Virus record (IMG/VR): IMGVR_UViG_3300044797_000062
Location: 1-21,775 of that record
From: a virus
Length of the DNA stretch: 21,775 bases
Strand: one strand, 5' to 3'
In this document: positions 7,537-16,700 of the stretch, in pieces
Numbering within the stretch: position 1 is the stretch's first letter
Layout: each line of letters starts with the position of its first letter
Notes under the pieces: model-generated
Database searches by the model: none
Told to the model about the DNA's origin: nothing
What the model saw: only the letters and a program-made list of their open reading frames with translations
Program-made: the position numbers and the translations under genes

Positions 7537-9719
7537 TGGCGCGTGGGGTACCCGATGAGGAGGTTGCGGCACCGAATGTGACGCCGGAGGACTTCCCGCG
7601 CAAGGTCGTTCCATACATGGAGGAGCCGCCGAACGTGGTCGGTGGCTTCGCGGACGCAGCGACTGCCACGGCCAAAAAATACACCGCGGATTCGGCGAGC
7701 TGGGCGGGCGATCAGATTGCGCAGTTTCGCACCCAAGCGATTCAGCAGCTGCAGCAGGCGAAGGACAACGCACCCACCGGCGACCCCGGGGAATTTGCTG
7801 CGAACTTCAAAGCTCAGATCGATAAAGCCGGCGCGACCATGGTGCAGAAAGCGCAGGGCAATCCTGTCGCCTCCACCATGCTACAGAAAGGCATCTCAGA
7901 CCTTTCGGACACGCTTTTTGAACATAACCTCCAGTGGGAGGCGCAGCAGCGAGTTGCCGCAAGGTTCGATTCGATCCAGACGAACCTCAAGACGCAAGCC
8001 GCCGTGGTCGAGGCGCATCCGGAGCTTGCGCAGAGCGTCGGCTCGACCCTCATGGATCAGATCAATACCGCAGGCGGCGATCCCTCGACGCGGCTGCGCC
8101 TTGCGCGTGCGGTGAACGAGCAGCTGTCCCAGTCGGCCGCCGCGGGCATGACTCGGCAGAATCCCGCCGGAATGCTCGCGGCGCTCAAGGACCCGGAGAA
8201 TGCACCGGCCAATCTCAAAAGCGTCCTATCGAGCTTGAATGACGAGCAGCGCGAGGCGATCCAATCCCACGCCACCGCGCAGTATTCGAATCAGGTGTCA
8301 GACGGGGTGGTCAATACCTACCGAAATCAGGGACCCATCGCGGGCGCGCAGGCGCTATCCGCCATCGACAAGCTCCACCAGACGGATGAGGTAAAGGCGT
8401 CCATACGATCGGACGTAGAGCGCGGGTTGCAGCAGTGGCACGCTGAAGCGCGCCAAACCCACCAGCAAGACATCATGGGCCTCGAGGAGCGCTTGGGGGA
8501 GGGTAAGCCGCTTCCCAGCGATTCAGGCTTGGCGCTATCGCTCTGGCGCAACGGCGCCTTCACGGGCGAACAGGCGGGGGAATATCGCGGGCGCATCGGC
8601 CGCGCGATGGAATCCCAAGCGGGCGATCAAGCGGACCTCTCGGCTTATTTGGACGCGTACAAGAACGGGAAGCCGCTCGACCCGAAGGACAAAGATGTCA
8701 AAACGGGTGTCGCGGCGCTCTTCAGTCAGCTGACGAAGAACGTGCAGCCCGGGTCAGCCGAATGGACCAATCGCGGTGCCGATATCGCCTCACGCACCGG
8801 GGTGGTTCCGGAACCTGTCCTCTCGTGGGCGCGCGCGAATCTCGTGAGCGGCGATCCGCAGTCGGCCGCGCAGGGCGCACAAGCCATCAGCCGCATGGAG
8901 GAGGCGAGCCCGCTGGGTATCGGCTACGCGCTCGAGGATAAGGAAAAGGCGCAGGCGAAGATGATCAACGACATGACGCAGGCCGGGACACCGGCGCAAC
9001 AAGCCGTCGAGACCGCGCGCAAGATCAATGATTTACCTGACGCAGCGCTCAAGCGCTTGGACGAGACCTACAACGCAAATCAGCATGCCTTTGCCTCGAG
9101 CGCGCCGACTGCGCTCAGGAGCGAACTCAAAACCTTCAAGTCCTGGGGTCTTGGGAGCCTGCCTAACATCCCGCCCGCGATGGAGGGTGAGTTCGAGCAG
9201 CTGCAGCAGAGCTACTACAAAGCGACGGGCGGGAATATCGCGCAGGCGCGCGATCTGGCCGCGCATGACCTGCGACAGTCGTGGGGTGTGACCCAGGTCA
9301 ACGGTCAGCGCGAGTTCATGCAGTACGCACCGGAGGCGATGTTTCCCGGCCTCACCACGAAGATGATCCGCGACGACATCGCATCGTCCGTGACAGCCGC
9401 GGGACCGTATGACCCATCCAAGGTGCGCTTGACGCCAACGACCGATACAGCGACCACACAGGGGCGCGTGTGGGGGCTTTCCGTTCCGGATCAGTTCGGT
9501 GCCTACGATGTGATTCGCGGACCGGACAATAAGCCTATTCGTTACCAGATCCCGGATGCGACGGATGCGGTGCGCGCGGAGCGCGATCGGTTGGCGAAGG
9601 AAGGCTTGGCGAAAGCGAAGGCGCTCCAAGAGTCCGACTACATCGCGCACAAAGCGGAGTACGACGCTTTCAGCGGTGCGCAGGAGAAGGGAGGGCGGGC
9701 GCCAGTGCCCGGATTCTGA
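7536..9719 (+). CDS. Internal virion protein C-like (T7 gp15 type)
   Basis: A 727-residue, largely helical protein rich in Ala, Gln, Glu, Lys and Asp, with no transmembrane segment or signal peptide. T7 gp15 is 747 residues, so the length fits. In T7 this protein forms the periplasmic tube of the ejectosome with gp16. Motifs are loose; typical stretches are DQIAQFRTQAIQQLQQAKD, KAQGNPVASTMLQKGISDL and, near the C-terminus, RVWGLSVPDQFGAYDVIRGP. Its ATG shares one base with the previous TGA (TGATG), and its own stop shares one base with the next ATG, so gp14-, gp15- and gp16-like genes form a coupled set. The assignment rests on length, composition and synteny. Confidence 0.75.
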   Translation: MARGVPDEEVAAPNVTPEDFPRKVVPYMEEPPNVVGGFADAATATAKKYTADSASWAGDQIAQFRTQAIQQLQQAKDNAPTGDPGEFAANFKAQIDKAGATMVQKAQGNPVASTMLQKGISDLSDTLFEHNLQWEAQQRVAARFDSIQTNLKTQAAVVEAHPELAQSVGSTLMDQINTAGGDPSTRLRLARAVNEQLSQSAAAGMTRQNPAGMLAALKDPENAPANLKSVLSSLNDEQREAIQSHATAQYSNQVSDGVVNTYRNQGPIAGAQALSAIDKLHQTDEVKASIRSDVERGLQQWHAEARQTHQQDIMGLEERLGEGKPLPSDSGLALSLWRNGAFTGEQAGEYRGRIGRAMESQAGDQADLSAYLDAYKNGKPLDPKDKDVKTGVAALFSQLTKNVQPGSAEWTNRGADIASRTGVVPEPVLSWARANLVSGDPQSAAQGAQAISRMEEASPLGIGYALEDKEKAQAKMINDMTQAGTPAQQAVETARKINDLPDAALKRLDETYNANQHAFASSAPTALRSELKTFKSWGLGSLPNIPPAMEGEFEQLQQSYYKATGGNIAQARDLAAHDLRQSWGVTQVNGQREFMQYAPEAMFPGLTTKMIRDDIASSVTAAGPYDPSKVRLTPTTDTATTQGRVWGLSVPDQFGAYDVIRGPDNKPIRYQIPDATDAVRAERDRLAKEGLAKAKALQESDYIAHKAEYDAFSGAQEKGGRAPVPGF

Positions 9720-12700
9720 TGCCGCTCCTGCCACAAGATACCGATTTGGAGATGCAGAAGGGCGCACCGCTCTCTCTCCCGGCGAAGCCTGCTGCGCCGG
9801 CGTCTCCGTCATTCCTCGACACTGCCGCAGCCGCCGAGCGCACGTCCAACCTTGCCGGCACGCTGTATGACTACATCTCGCAGCCGCCGCCGGACGCCAA
9901 AGCCGTTCCCGGCTTCGACCCACTCACCAGCATCCCGAAGGGCTACGAGTCGCAGGCTTCAGCTTTCGTCGGGGCCACCTCGCCCCAGGAAATGCAGTGG
10001 CGTAAGGAAAAGGTGGATCGCGAGAACGCCGACCGCAAGACCATCGCCGCTGCGGGCTGGCCGGGCGTCGCCACCACCATGGCGGCTGGCCTCACCGATC
10101 CATTGACGATCGCGAGCATGGCGCTGCCGTTGGGCGGCGAAACACGGCTAGCACAGGCCGGACGATTCGCGCTGGCCGCCGGCGCGACTACGGCGGCGCA
10201 GGAAGGTGCGATGCAGGGCATGGAATTGACTCGCACGAAGGGCGAATCAGCTCTCAATATCGCCGCTTCCACAGTCGTCGGTGGCATCCTCGGCGCTGCT
10301 ATTTCACCGCATGTCTCGAAATCCATATTCGATCGACTGGGCGCGGATCTTCAACCGGAACGTACACCAGGGACAGGATCACTATGGTCTGGCTCTGAAA
10401 AAGTTCTCGGCCCCATTGACGGTATCCAGCGCATCATCCCAGAAGAGAGCGTGAAGGTTCCGGCTGCGCATCCCGCATCCGAACCTGCCCCCATCAAAGC
10501 GCCGGAACCTGTTGAGGGTGAAATGGCGAAGGAGGGCGGTGCGCATGACCACGGCAACGGCACATCGACGGTCAAAGTAGGCGACACGGAAGTGCGGGTT
10601 CCGAGTGAGCAGGCCGAAAAGATCGGCGCGGAAGCCGCGCAGGCACAGCAATTGAAACTCCCCGAAGTCCCGCAGGCCATAACGGAAATCCCCGAAGAAT
10701 CGGGATTCAAGGTCAATCCCACCGATGAACAGTCCTTCGGTGCCGCCGGTGTTTCAGGCCCCACGATGCGCGGTGAGACCATCGCGCGCGGCGCGCAGAC
10801 ATTGGCCGAGGGCCCGCTCGGCCAGGTCTCCCCCGGCGCGCGGCTCATGGCATCGCCGTCCCTACAGTCCCGCCGACTCATCCAAGAGCTTGCCAACATC
10901 CCCGAGACGACGACCAAGAACCACGAGGGGATCGCCACAGCGTCGCCCATCGAGCGCGAGTTGTGGAAACAGAAGGGCGTGCATTGGCAGGGTATGCTGG
11001 CACGCGGCAAGGCGTTCAAGGCGTACCGAGAACGTATTGCCGGGACCGGCGAGCAGCCGCTCTCGCGTAAGGAATTCGGCGAGGAAGTCGCAAAGGCGAT
11101 GCGCCGCGGCGACACCCACCAGATACCAGAAGTCGCAAAGGCCGCTAAGGATACGCGCCGGATCGTGTTCGAGCCGTTGAAAGTGCGTGCGCAGAAAGTA
11201 GGTGCGCTTCCCGAAAATGTCCGGGCGAAAGGTGCGGAGTCCTACCTCATGCGCCAATACGATGGCCAGAAGATCCGCGGCAACCTCTCCGACTGGATGG
11301 ACAGGCTCACCCGCGGCTTTATGGGACAGGGCGTCGATGTGGCCGAGGCGCGCGATATCGCCCATTCCGTGACGCGCAACGTCTTGGGCTCAGAGCGCGG
11401 CACGATGGATTGGAAGACGCTCGAATCTGTACCTGGATCGGGACAGTTGAAAGAGCGCACGCTCGATTTACCCGACACGCTGCTTGAGCCGTACTTGAAC
11501 AACAACATCGATTCTCTATCGGACTCCTACCTGCGCTCGCTTGCCCCGGAAGTCGAGATGCGTGAACGCTTTGGCTCGATCGACATGGCGGACCAGCTCG
11601 CCGACATGAAAGACGATTACGCCCGGATGATCGAACGCGAGACCGACGATGGCAAGAAGCAGGATCTGTACAAGCGCATGGAGGCCGATGTACGCGACCT
11701 CGCCGCGGTGCGCGACCGCCTTTACGGTATCTATGGCCAGCCAAAGGATCCGGGAAGCTTTGCGGTGCGCGCCGGACGGATACTGCGATCGGTCAACGCG
11801 CTGCGCCTCTTGGGCGCTGCGACCCTCGCGCATTTCCCTGATATGGCGAATGTCATGATGCGCTACGGCTTGCCGCAGACCTTTTCGGCCATCGGCAAAG
11901 TGCTGACCAGTCCCGAAGCCTTTAACCTGACGCGGAGCCAAGCGAAGCGCATGGGGGCCGGGCTCGATATGAGCATGAACGCAACTGCTTCCATGCTCGG
12001 GGACTATTCGAATCACTCCGACTGGCTACCGCAGCAGATCGCGAACCGCATGTCGAAGGCGTTCACGATCACGACCGGTGAGACGCCGCTGATCACCGCG
12101 GTCCAGCAGCTCACCTCGACCATGGCGCAGGACGAGCTCATCCGAACCGCCGGCAAGGTGGCGGCCGGCACGGCGGTGAACAAGAACCTGCTCGCGCGCA
12201 TGGCCGCAGCGGGGATCGATCAGAACATGCTCACCCGCATCGCCGCTCAGCACGAAGAGTTTGGCGCGAAGGTCAACGGCCTCAATTTCGGTATGTCGGA
12301 TCAGTGGACTGACAAGGAAGCTGCTTCCGTGTTCGAGTCAGCCGTCCTGCGCGATGCGCATTCCGTCACCCTCCACCCCGGGGTGGGTGATACGCCGCTC
12401 TTTATGTCAACGGAGTGGGGCAAGACCCTCCGTCAGTTCACGACGTTCGGTTACGCCGCGCAGCGCTCTGTCGTCAATCCGCTGATGCAGGGATTGGCGC
12501 ATGGCGACCCCCGTGCCGCGCAGGCATTTCTCGCGCTCACGGCCATGGGAACGCTCTCCTATGTCTCGAAGCAAACCGCAGCTGGCCAACCCATCGAGCC
12601 GTGGGATTCGCCGAAGTTCGCCCTTGAGGTGCTCGACAAATCGAACCTCATGGGCTGGACGTCGGACTATGTATTCCCCTCGCTTTGGATGATGGGGATG

Positions 12701-12994
12701 AAGAACCTGTCGCGGTGGTCGGATCGGGACCCTGTCGAGACCATCGGCGGCCCGACCGCGGGGACGTTAGCATCGCTTTACTCAAAGCAGCTCCCTGCGA
12801 AATTCTTGGCCGATACCGAGAACGGTGAGAAAGGTGTCTCGCGCGCCGATCTTCACTTCATGCGGCGCCTTGCTCCAGGGCAAAACCTCTGGTACGCGCG
12901 TAACGGCATCAACGCACTCGAAGATGCGGTCGGCGATTCCTTCGAACTACCTGGAAAATCTAACGCGGACCGATTCGCGGAGAATGTGCAATGA
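9719..12994 (+). CDS. Internal virion protein D-like (T7 gp16 type) without visible transglycosylase domain
   Basis: A 1091-residue protein in the place of T7 gp16 (1318 residues), the channel-forming ejection protein. The N-terminus is Pro/Ala-rich. Two hydrophobic, Gly/Ala-rich parts follow (about 113-165, including MAAGLTDPLTIASMALPLGG, and 179-196, IAASTVVGGILGAAIS), suited to membrane insertion. A Glu/Pro-rich spacer with HDHGNG (residues ~275-280) precedes a long helical body. The C-terminal third contains 'SVNALRLLGAATLAHFPDMA' and 'TLRQFTTFGYAAQRSVVNPL', features seen in large podovirus internal virion proteins. I do not see the lytic transglycosylase motif (E-S-x-F) that opens T7 gp16. 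The start shares one base with the previous stop; the next gene overlaps by four bases. Confidence 0.75.
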   Translation: MPLLPQDTDLEMQKGAPLSLPAKPAAPASPSFLDTAAAAERTSNLAGTLYDYISQPPPDAKAVPGFDPLTSIPKGYESQASAFVGATSPQEMQWRKEKVDRENADRKTIAAAGWPGVATTMAAGLTDPLTIASMALPLGGETRLAQAGRFALAAGATTAAQEGAMQGMELTRTKGESALNIAASTVVGGILGAAISPHVSKSIFDRLGADLQPERTPGTGSLWSGSEKVLGPIDGIQRIIPEESVKVPAAHPASEPAPIKAPEPVEGEMAKEGGAHDHGNGTSTVKVGDTEVRVPSEQAEKIGAEAAQAQQLKLPEVPQAITEIPEESGFKVNPTDEQSFGAAGVSGPTMRGETIARGAQTLAEGPLGQVSPGARLMASPSLQSRRLIQELANIPETTTKNHEGIATASPIERELWKQKGVHWQGMLARGKAFKAYRERIAGTGEQPLSRKEFGEEVAKAMRRGDTHQIPEVAKAAKDTRRIVFEPLKVRAQKVGALPENVRAKGAESYLMRQYDGQKIRGNLSDWMDRLTRGFMGQGVDVAEARDIAHSVTRNVLGSERGTMDWKTLESVPGSGQLKERTLDLPDTLLEPYLNNNIDSLSDSYLRSLAPEVEMRERFGSIDMADQLADMKDDYARMIERETDDGKKQDLYKRMEADVRDLAAVRDRLYGIYGQPKDPGSFAVRAGRILRSVNALRLLGAATLAHFPDMANVMMRYGLPQTFSAIGKVLTSPEAFNLTRSQAKRMGAGLDMSMNATASMLGDYSNHSDWLPQQIANRMSKAFTITTGETPLITAVQQLTSTMAQDELIRTAGKVAAGTAVNKNLLARMAAAGIDQNMLTRIAAQHEEFGAKVNGLNFGMSDQWTDKEAASVFESAVLRDAHSVTLHPGVGDTPLFMSTEWGKTLRQFTTFGYAAQRSVVNPLMQGLAHGDPRAAQAFLALTAMGTLSYVSKQTAAGQPIEPWDSPKFALEVLDKSNLMGWTSDYVFPSLWMMGMKNLSRWSDRDPVETIGGPTAGTLASLYSKQLPAKFLADTENGEKGVSRADLHFMRRLAPGQNLWYARNGINALEDAVGDSFELPGKSNADRFAENVQ

Positions 12995-15243
12995 CTATCG
13001 CATCCCCCACCGCCCGACAGTCTTTTCAGTGCAACGGCACAACGACAGTGTTCGGCATCGACATTCAAGCCTATCTCGAGACTGACTTCGTGGTGCTGCT
13101 AACGAACGTCTCGACGGGTGTCTCGACGATGCTCGCGCTCGGCGGCGATTACACACTCGCGTCCACCGGTAGTGACTCACCGCAACAGTGGAATCTCACG
13201 ACGCAGACGGGTCAGTTCACGTCGCCCTTTGCGAGCGGTTATACGCTCCAGGTCATTCTCGACCCCACGCAGACGCAGCAGACCCAGTACAGCTATGGCG
13301 TTGCATTTCCCTCAAGCGCCGTGCAGCAGAACATGGACCGCCTCACGCAGATGGTATTGAGGCTTCAGGATCAGGTGAACCGCGCGCTCAGGGCGCAGGA
13401 TGGCGACGTAGCACCCTCAATGCTCCTGCCGCCATCGCCCGCGCGCGCGCTCCAGTATCTTGGGTTCGACACGAACGGTAACGCGATCGTTGTTGCTGCT
13501 CTGCCAGGATCGAATGTCACGCAGCAGTCGATCGGCGCGGCGCTCTATCCGATCACTCCTGGCGAGTCCGCTGCTGGTGTCGTGCCGGCCAACCTTGGTT
13601 ACGCGCCTGGCAACGTGCTGCGCTATGCGGGAGCCGATCCCACAGGTGCATCTGATTCCACCGCCGCATTCATTGCCGCGCACGCCTCGAATGCTTCGGT
13701 GTACGCACCGGCGGGCACGTACCTTTTCAACCAGACGCAGTTCGCATCTGCCTTCGTTATATGGAAATCTAATTTTACCCTGTTCGGCGATGGCTCTGCT
13801 TGCACGCAGATCATTCGCACCGAGAACAGCGTACTCTCCCTTGCGACAGGTCTCGGCGCGGTCAATGTCTTTCCGATCTTCGGCAATCAGAGCACGGTGC
13901 GCATTTACGGGATCCGGATCACCGGACCTTTCCCGCCGGCGCTTGTCGGACAGCAAGCAGCGAACGCGCGGAACTACGCAAGCATGCTACAGATCCACGG
14001 TTATCCGGTCCCCTACACGATCACTGATTTGGTGTGCGATGATGTGATTTGCGAGTACGGCATGATGGCTGGATTCGCAATCGGCGGTTATGAGCCAAAT
14101 GGCGCCTTCAGCAATCCCTACTACAGTGCTGGCGCAAAGTTCGTCAATTGCCTTGCGCGCTACAACGGCGAAGACGGCTTCAACTGCTTTGCGTGCGCGA
14201 ACGGACTGCAGTTCTTTGGTGTGGTCGCCCACGACAATAACGGTTTCGGCCACGAGCACGGCACCGGGAGCCTGCTGATCCAAGGCGGCAAGACCTATAA
14301 GTGCGGCCAGGGCGGTATTGGCACAGACTACAACTCATTCTTAGGAGCCAATCAGCGTACAGTGATCATGGATCACGAGATCCACGACATCGGCAACGCC
14401 TTCTATACCCAGCAACCTGGCATCTCGTTAGGTCAGGCTTTTTCGCCATTCAACACGCAGATCATCGGCTGCTCGATCGCTCGTACTGGAGGACCCTCGA
14501 TCATCGTCAATGGGGGCGCTCCAGGGAACGTCACGATCATGGGCAATGCGTTAGAAGACTGCGGTTCTGGAGTGGCGTGCCCCGCGATTCAGATGGACGC
14601 GGGCATGGACATGGTCGTACTCGGCAACTCCATCAAGACACTTACCGCGGGCTACAACATGACCTACGGCGTCGGGTGCATAGGCACTCCGGGCACCGGA
14701 ACTATTGTCGATGGCAACCGGGTGATCGGCGCAAGCCTCGGCAACTACAATTTTGGACAACCTGCGGCGCTCTGTCGCAATATTCCGTCCTTCATCCAGC
14801 AAACCGCATTCCCCAACTCGGGCACGAACCAGGGGAGCTCGACCACGACGGTTGCGAGTTACACGGTTGTAGGCAATCTTCTCGAAGCACTCAATATGAC
14901 GATGCGCGTACGCATCTCGGGAGTGACGGCTTCGAATGCCGATGCCAAGTCGGTGGCTATCGAGTGGAACGGCAACGTGCTTTTGAATACCGGCAGTCTC
15001 TCGGCGAATGGTAAGCCGTGGGTTCTCGAGGTGTTGCTGACGGTCCAATTCGCTGGAGCTAGCGGAATCTTGGGCTACTCAGGCCAGGGGCAGTTCAATG
15101 GAGCAATCGTACAAGCCGTGTCGTCATCGTTGGGGGGCGTTGACTTCCTCACCGCAAACACATTGACCGTGGTAGCGACCGGGACCACCACTGGGGATAC
15201 CACGATTCAGGCGCTGGAGATCGATTACCCGAACACGTACTAG
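12991..15243 (+). CDS. Tailspike: T7 fibre-type N-terminus plus pectate-lyase-like beta-helix
   Basis: A 750-residue host-recognition protein. Residues 1-~133 match the T7 tail fibre N-terminal domain that docks on the tail: FQCNGTTTVFGIDIQAYL, then 'LTNVSTGVSTMLALGGDYTL' and 'FPSSAVQQNMDRLTQMVLRL' ending in RAL. A connector around 184-212 (ALYPITPGESAAGVVPANLG) resembles one common in phage tailspikes. 'LRYAGADPTGASDSTAAF' (~210-227) opens a Pectate_lyase_3-type right-handed beta-helix, running to about 600. The last ~145 residues (from TNQGSSTTTVASYTVVGN) look like a beta-sandwich trimerisation or binding domain. It may cleave or bind surface polysaccharide; catalytic residues cannot be placed from sequence alone. 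ATG overlaps the previous TGA by four bases. Confidence 0.85.
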   Translation: MTIASPTARQSFQCNGTTTVFGIDIQAYLETDFVVLLTNVSTGVSTMLALGGDYTLASTGSDSPQQWNLTTQTGQFTSPFASGYTLQVILDPTQTQQTQYSYGVAFPSSAVQQNMDRLTQMVLRLQDQVNRALRAQDGDVAPSMLLPPSPARALQYLGFDTNGNAIVVAALPGSNVTQQSIGAALYPITPGESAAGVVPANLGYAPGNVLRYAGADPTGASDSTAAFIAAHASNASVYAPAGTYLFNQTQFASAFVIWKSNFTLFGDGSACTQIIRTENSVLSLATGLGAVNVFPIFGNQSTVRIYGIRITGPFPPALVGQQAANARNYASMLQIHGYPVPYTITDLVCDDVICEYGMMAGFAIGGYEPNGAFSNPYYSAGAKFVNCLARYNGEDGFNCFACANGLQFFGVVAHDNNGFGHEHGTGSLLIQGGKTYKCGQGGIGTDYNSFLGANQRTVIMDHEIHDIGNAFYTQQPGISLGQAFSPFNTQIIGCSIARTGGPSIIVNGGAPGNVTIMGNALEDCGSGVACPAIQMDAGMDMVVLGNSIKTLTAGYNMTYGVGCIGTPGTGTIVDGNRVIGASLGNYNFGQPAALCRNIPSFIQQTAFPNSGTNQGSSTTTVASYTVVGNLLEALNMTMRVRISGVTASNADAKSVAIEWNGNVLLNTGSLSANGKPWVLEVLLTVQFAGASGILGYSGQGQFNGAIVQAVSSSLGGVDFLTANTLTVVATGTTTGDTTIQALEIDYPNTY

Positions 15244-15251
15244 GAGATCGT

Positions 15252-15398
15252 ATGCATATTGCTTTAAACGCTCACCTGTTCTTTCTGATCCTCGCCTTGG
15301 TGCTTGGGATCTTGGCGACGATCAATATCCCATCGAGCCGTATAAATCTGCTCGCCGGGTCCTTTACCGCGTACTTGCTCGCGGTGTTTTTCACGTAA
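15252..15398 (+). CDS. 48-residue two-helix membrane protein
   Basis: ATG at 15252 has AGGAG at 15242-15246, overlapping the tailspike stop (TAGGAG). The product has two predicted transmembrane helices, residues ~9-25 (LFFLILALVLGILATIN) and ~31-47 (INLLAGSFTAYLLAVFF), separated by a short polar turn PSSR. The TAA overlaps the Shine-Dalgarno of the next gene. Size and placement between tailspike and endolysin suit a small holin or an accessory membrane protein, but no family is recognised. Confidence 0.7.
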   Translation: MHIALNAHLFFLILALVLGILATINIPSSRINLLAGSFTAYLLAVFFT

Positions 15399-15408
15399 GG
15401 AGAATCAC

Positions 15409-15573
15409 ATGACCGATGAACTCAAGACCGCAGAGACCGACGTCAAGAGCTATGTAGCGAAACTGAAGGACGATGAAATTGCAGCGATGGGATGGGTCAA
15501 GGCACACGTGCTATATCTGTCAGTGTTTGGTGCGCTCGTCGCGGGACTTGTGGTGGGGCATTTCCTCAAGTGA
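15409..15573 (+). CDS. 54-residue single-helix membrane protein, holin candidate
   Basis: ATG at 15409 follows a strong Shine-Dalgarno (TAAGGAG, overlapping the previous TAA). The product has a charged, amphipathic N-terminus (TDELKTAETDVKSYVAKLKDD) and one transmembrane helix at ~32-52 (AHVLYLSVFGALVAGLVVGH), ending in FLK. Its TGA overlaps the GTG start of the endolysin (GTGA), so the two are probably translated together. Holins often precede endolysins this way, and T7 gp17.5 is similarly small with one helix. Another candidate is the two-helix protein at 16031. Confidence 0.7.
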   Translation: MTDELKTAETDVKSYVAKLKDDEIAAMGWVKAHVLYLSVFGALVAGLVVGHFLK

Positions 15574-16034
15574 CCCCGAATGTCTCAGCGTTCCTTTCCC
15601 TGGTGAGCCATAGCGAGGGCACTGATCGGCCGCCGGCGCCCTTGGACCCGTACCGTTGCGTCTTTGGGTTCGGTTGCGTGATTCAGGACTTATCCAATCA
15701 TCCCGCGATTACGGGGGAATGGCGCGGAGCGGCTTACGGCAATTCGTTCTCGACCGCCGCGGGGCGGTATCAGATCATCCGTGCGACCTGGGCGGATGCG
15801 CAGCACGTACTCTCTCTGCCTGACTTCACCGCACCCTCACAGGATGATGCGGCGGTGTGGTTGATCAAGGGGAAGGGGGCGCTTGACCTGATCAACATGG
15901 GGCAGGTAGAGCAAGCCATCGCCCGCTGCTCAGGTATCTGGGCATCCCTTCCGGGCAGCACCAGTGGCCAGCCACAGGCCAAGCTCGCGGATCTCATGGA
16001 TGTCTACATGAACAACGGCGGGGCGGTTGCGTGA
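15570..16034 (+). CDS. R: Endolysin, lambda R-type lytic transglycosylase (GH104)
   Basis: This 154-residue enzyme aligns along its length with lambda R (158 residues). Shared blocks are SHSEGTD (lambda AWSEGTD), LSNHP (lambda YSDHP), TAAGRYQ (lambda GAGRYQ), LPDFTAPSQDDAAV (lambda LKDFSPKSQDAVAL), KGALDLI and RCSGIWASLPG (lambda RCSNIWASLPG). Glu16 corresponds to the catalytic Glu19 of lambda R. It cleaves the MurNAc-GlcNAc bond of peptidoglycan with 1,6-anhydro product. The start is GTG at 15570, overlapping the previous TGA; an upstream ATG at 15492 would put an unrelated 26-residue extension inside the preceding gene and is rejected. No signal peptide is present, so release needs a holin. 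Confidence 0.92.
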   Translation: MTPNVSAFLSLVSHSEGTDRPPAPLDPYRCVFGFGCVIQDLSNHPAITGEWRGAAYGNSFSTAAGRYQIIRATWADAQHVLSLPDFTAPSQDDAAVWLIKGKGALDLINMGQVEQAIARCSGIWASLPGSTSGQPQAKLADLMDVYMNNGGAVA

Positions 16035-16339
16035 AGTGCAAGGCGGCATGGTTGGACGCGGCAGAAGTGTTCGACACTTGGCGCATCGTGCCGCGCATCG
16101 TGCTCGCCGTCTATGGAGTGTGGATGATTCGCCTCACCGACTGGATGGTGAAGTGGTACGAAAACCTCCCATCCTCCGAGCGTACGGTGCAGGTGACGGC
16201 ATTCGTGACCGTGGTACTGCCGGGAGTCTATGGGATCGGGGCGTGGGTTTATCGGATCTATAGCGACGGGGGACGAGATTGGACAGGGCAGACAATGGTT
16301 TCGAGCTCGACCGTTTCTTCAACCACGGTGTCGAAGTAG
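16031..16339 (+). CDS. Two-helix membrane protein, holin candidate
   Basis: A 102-residue protein starting with GTG at 16031, overlapping the endolysin TGA (GTGA). Two hydrophobic helices are visible, ~17-40 (WRIVPRIVLAVYGVWMIRLT) and ~55-76 (VTAFVTVVLPGVYGIGAWVY), joined by a short loop with KWYENLPSSE. The tail (YSDGGRDWTGQ, then a Ser/Thr/Val run) is polar. The layout resembles small two-helix phage membrane proteins found near endolysins and often called holins; I infer a holin or antiholin role from context. The next gene starts one base after the stop. Confidence 0.65.
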   Translation: MKCKAAWLDAAEVFDTWRIVPRIVLAVYGVWMIRLTDWMVKWYENLPSSERTVQVTAFVTVVLPGVYGIGAWVYRIYSDGGRDWTGQTMVSSSTVSSTTVSK

Positions 16340-16340
16340 T

Positions 16341-16700
16341 GTGGATCAGGATCAATTCCGGCTCATCGATGACGAGACCATGCGCAGGCTCCGCACGCTC
16401 GCTGCGGCACCCGGTGAGTTTGAATGGCGCGTCGAGCTCCTCGCCAAGCTCGCCCGCATGGATACCCAGCGCGCGATCGATACGCGCGCAATCCTTAAAA
16501 GCCAGTCCGACATGGCGAAGATACTCAAAGGGCTTACCCCGGTCGAGTTGGCCAAAGCCATCAACAGGGAGATCGATGAACGCGAAAAGGCTAAAAACAG
16601 CAAGCGCTACCTCGACGGTTGGAAGACTTTCAGAAACCACGTTATCACCGCAGCCACATCGATTGTCGTTGCCTATCTACTCTGGAGACTCAAGAAGTGA
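16341..16700 (+). CDS. Tail-anchored helical protein of the lysis cassette
   Basis: The chosen start is GTG 16341, one base after the previous TAG, giving 119 residues; an in-frame ATG at 16230 lies deep inside the previous gene and is rejected. Residues ~10-90 are highly charged and helical (DDETMRRLRTL; FEWRVELLAKLARMD; LAKAINREIDEREKAK), and the C-terminus carries one transmembrane helix at ~99-116 (HVITAATSIVVAYLLWRL) followed by KK. This is the topology of a protein facing the cytoplasm with a C-terminal anchor. It might modulate the holin. No family is recognised. Confidence 0.65.
   Translation: MDQDQFRLIDDETMRRLRTLAAAPGEFEWRVELLAKLARMDTQRAIDTRAILKSQSDMAKILKGLTPVELAKAINREIDEREKAKNSKRYLDGWKTFRNHVITAATSIVVAYLLWRLKK

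Noticed and set aside
9033-9923. Open frame of 296 codons on the minus strand
   Set aside because: It lies opposite the gp15- and gp16-like genes; the composition is Arg-rich and low in structure, as expected from the antisense frame of GC-rich coding DNA.
10351-11115. Open frame of 254 codons on the minus strand
   Set aside because: Antisense to the gp16-like gene with no recognisable domain and biased composition.
15492-15569. Upstream extension of the endolysin to ATG 15492
   Set aside because: The added residues do not match lambda R and lie within the preceding small membrane gene; GTG 15570 with GTGA overlap fits the family length.
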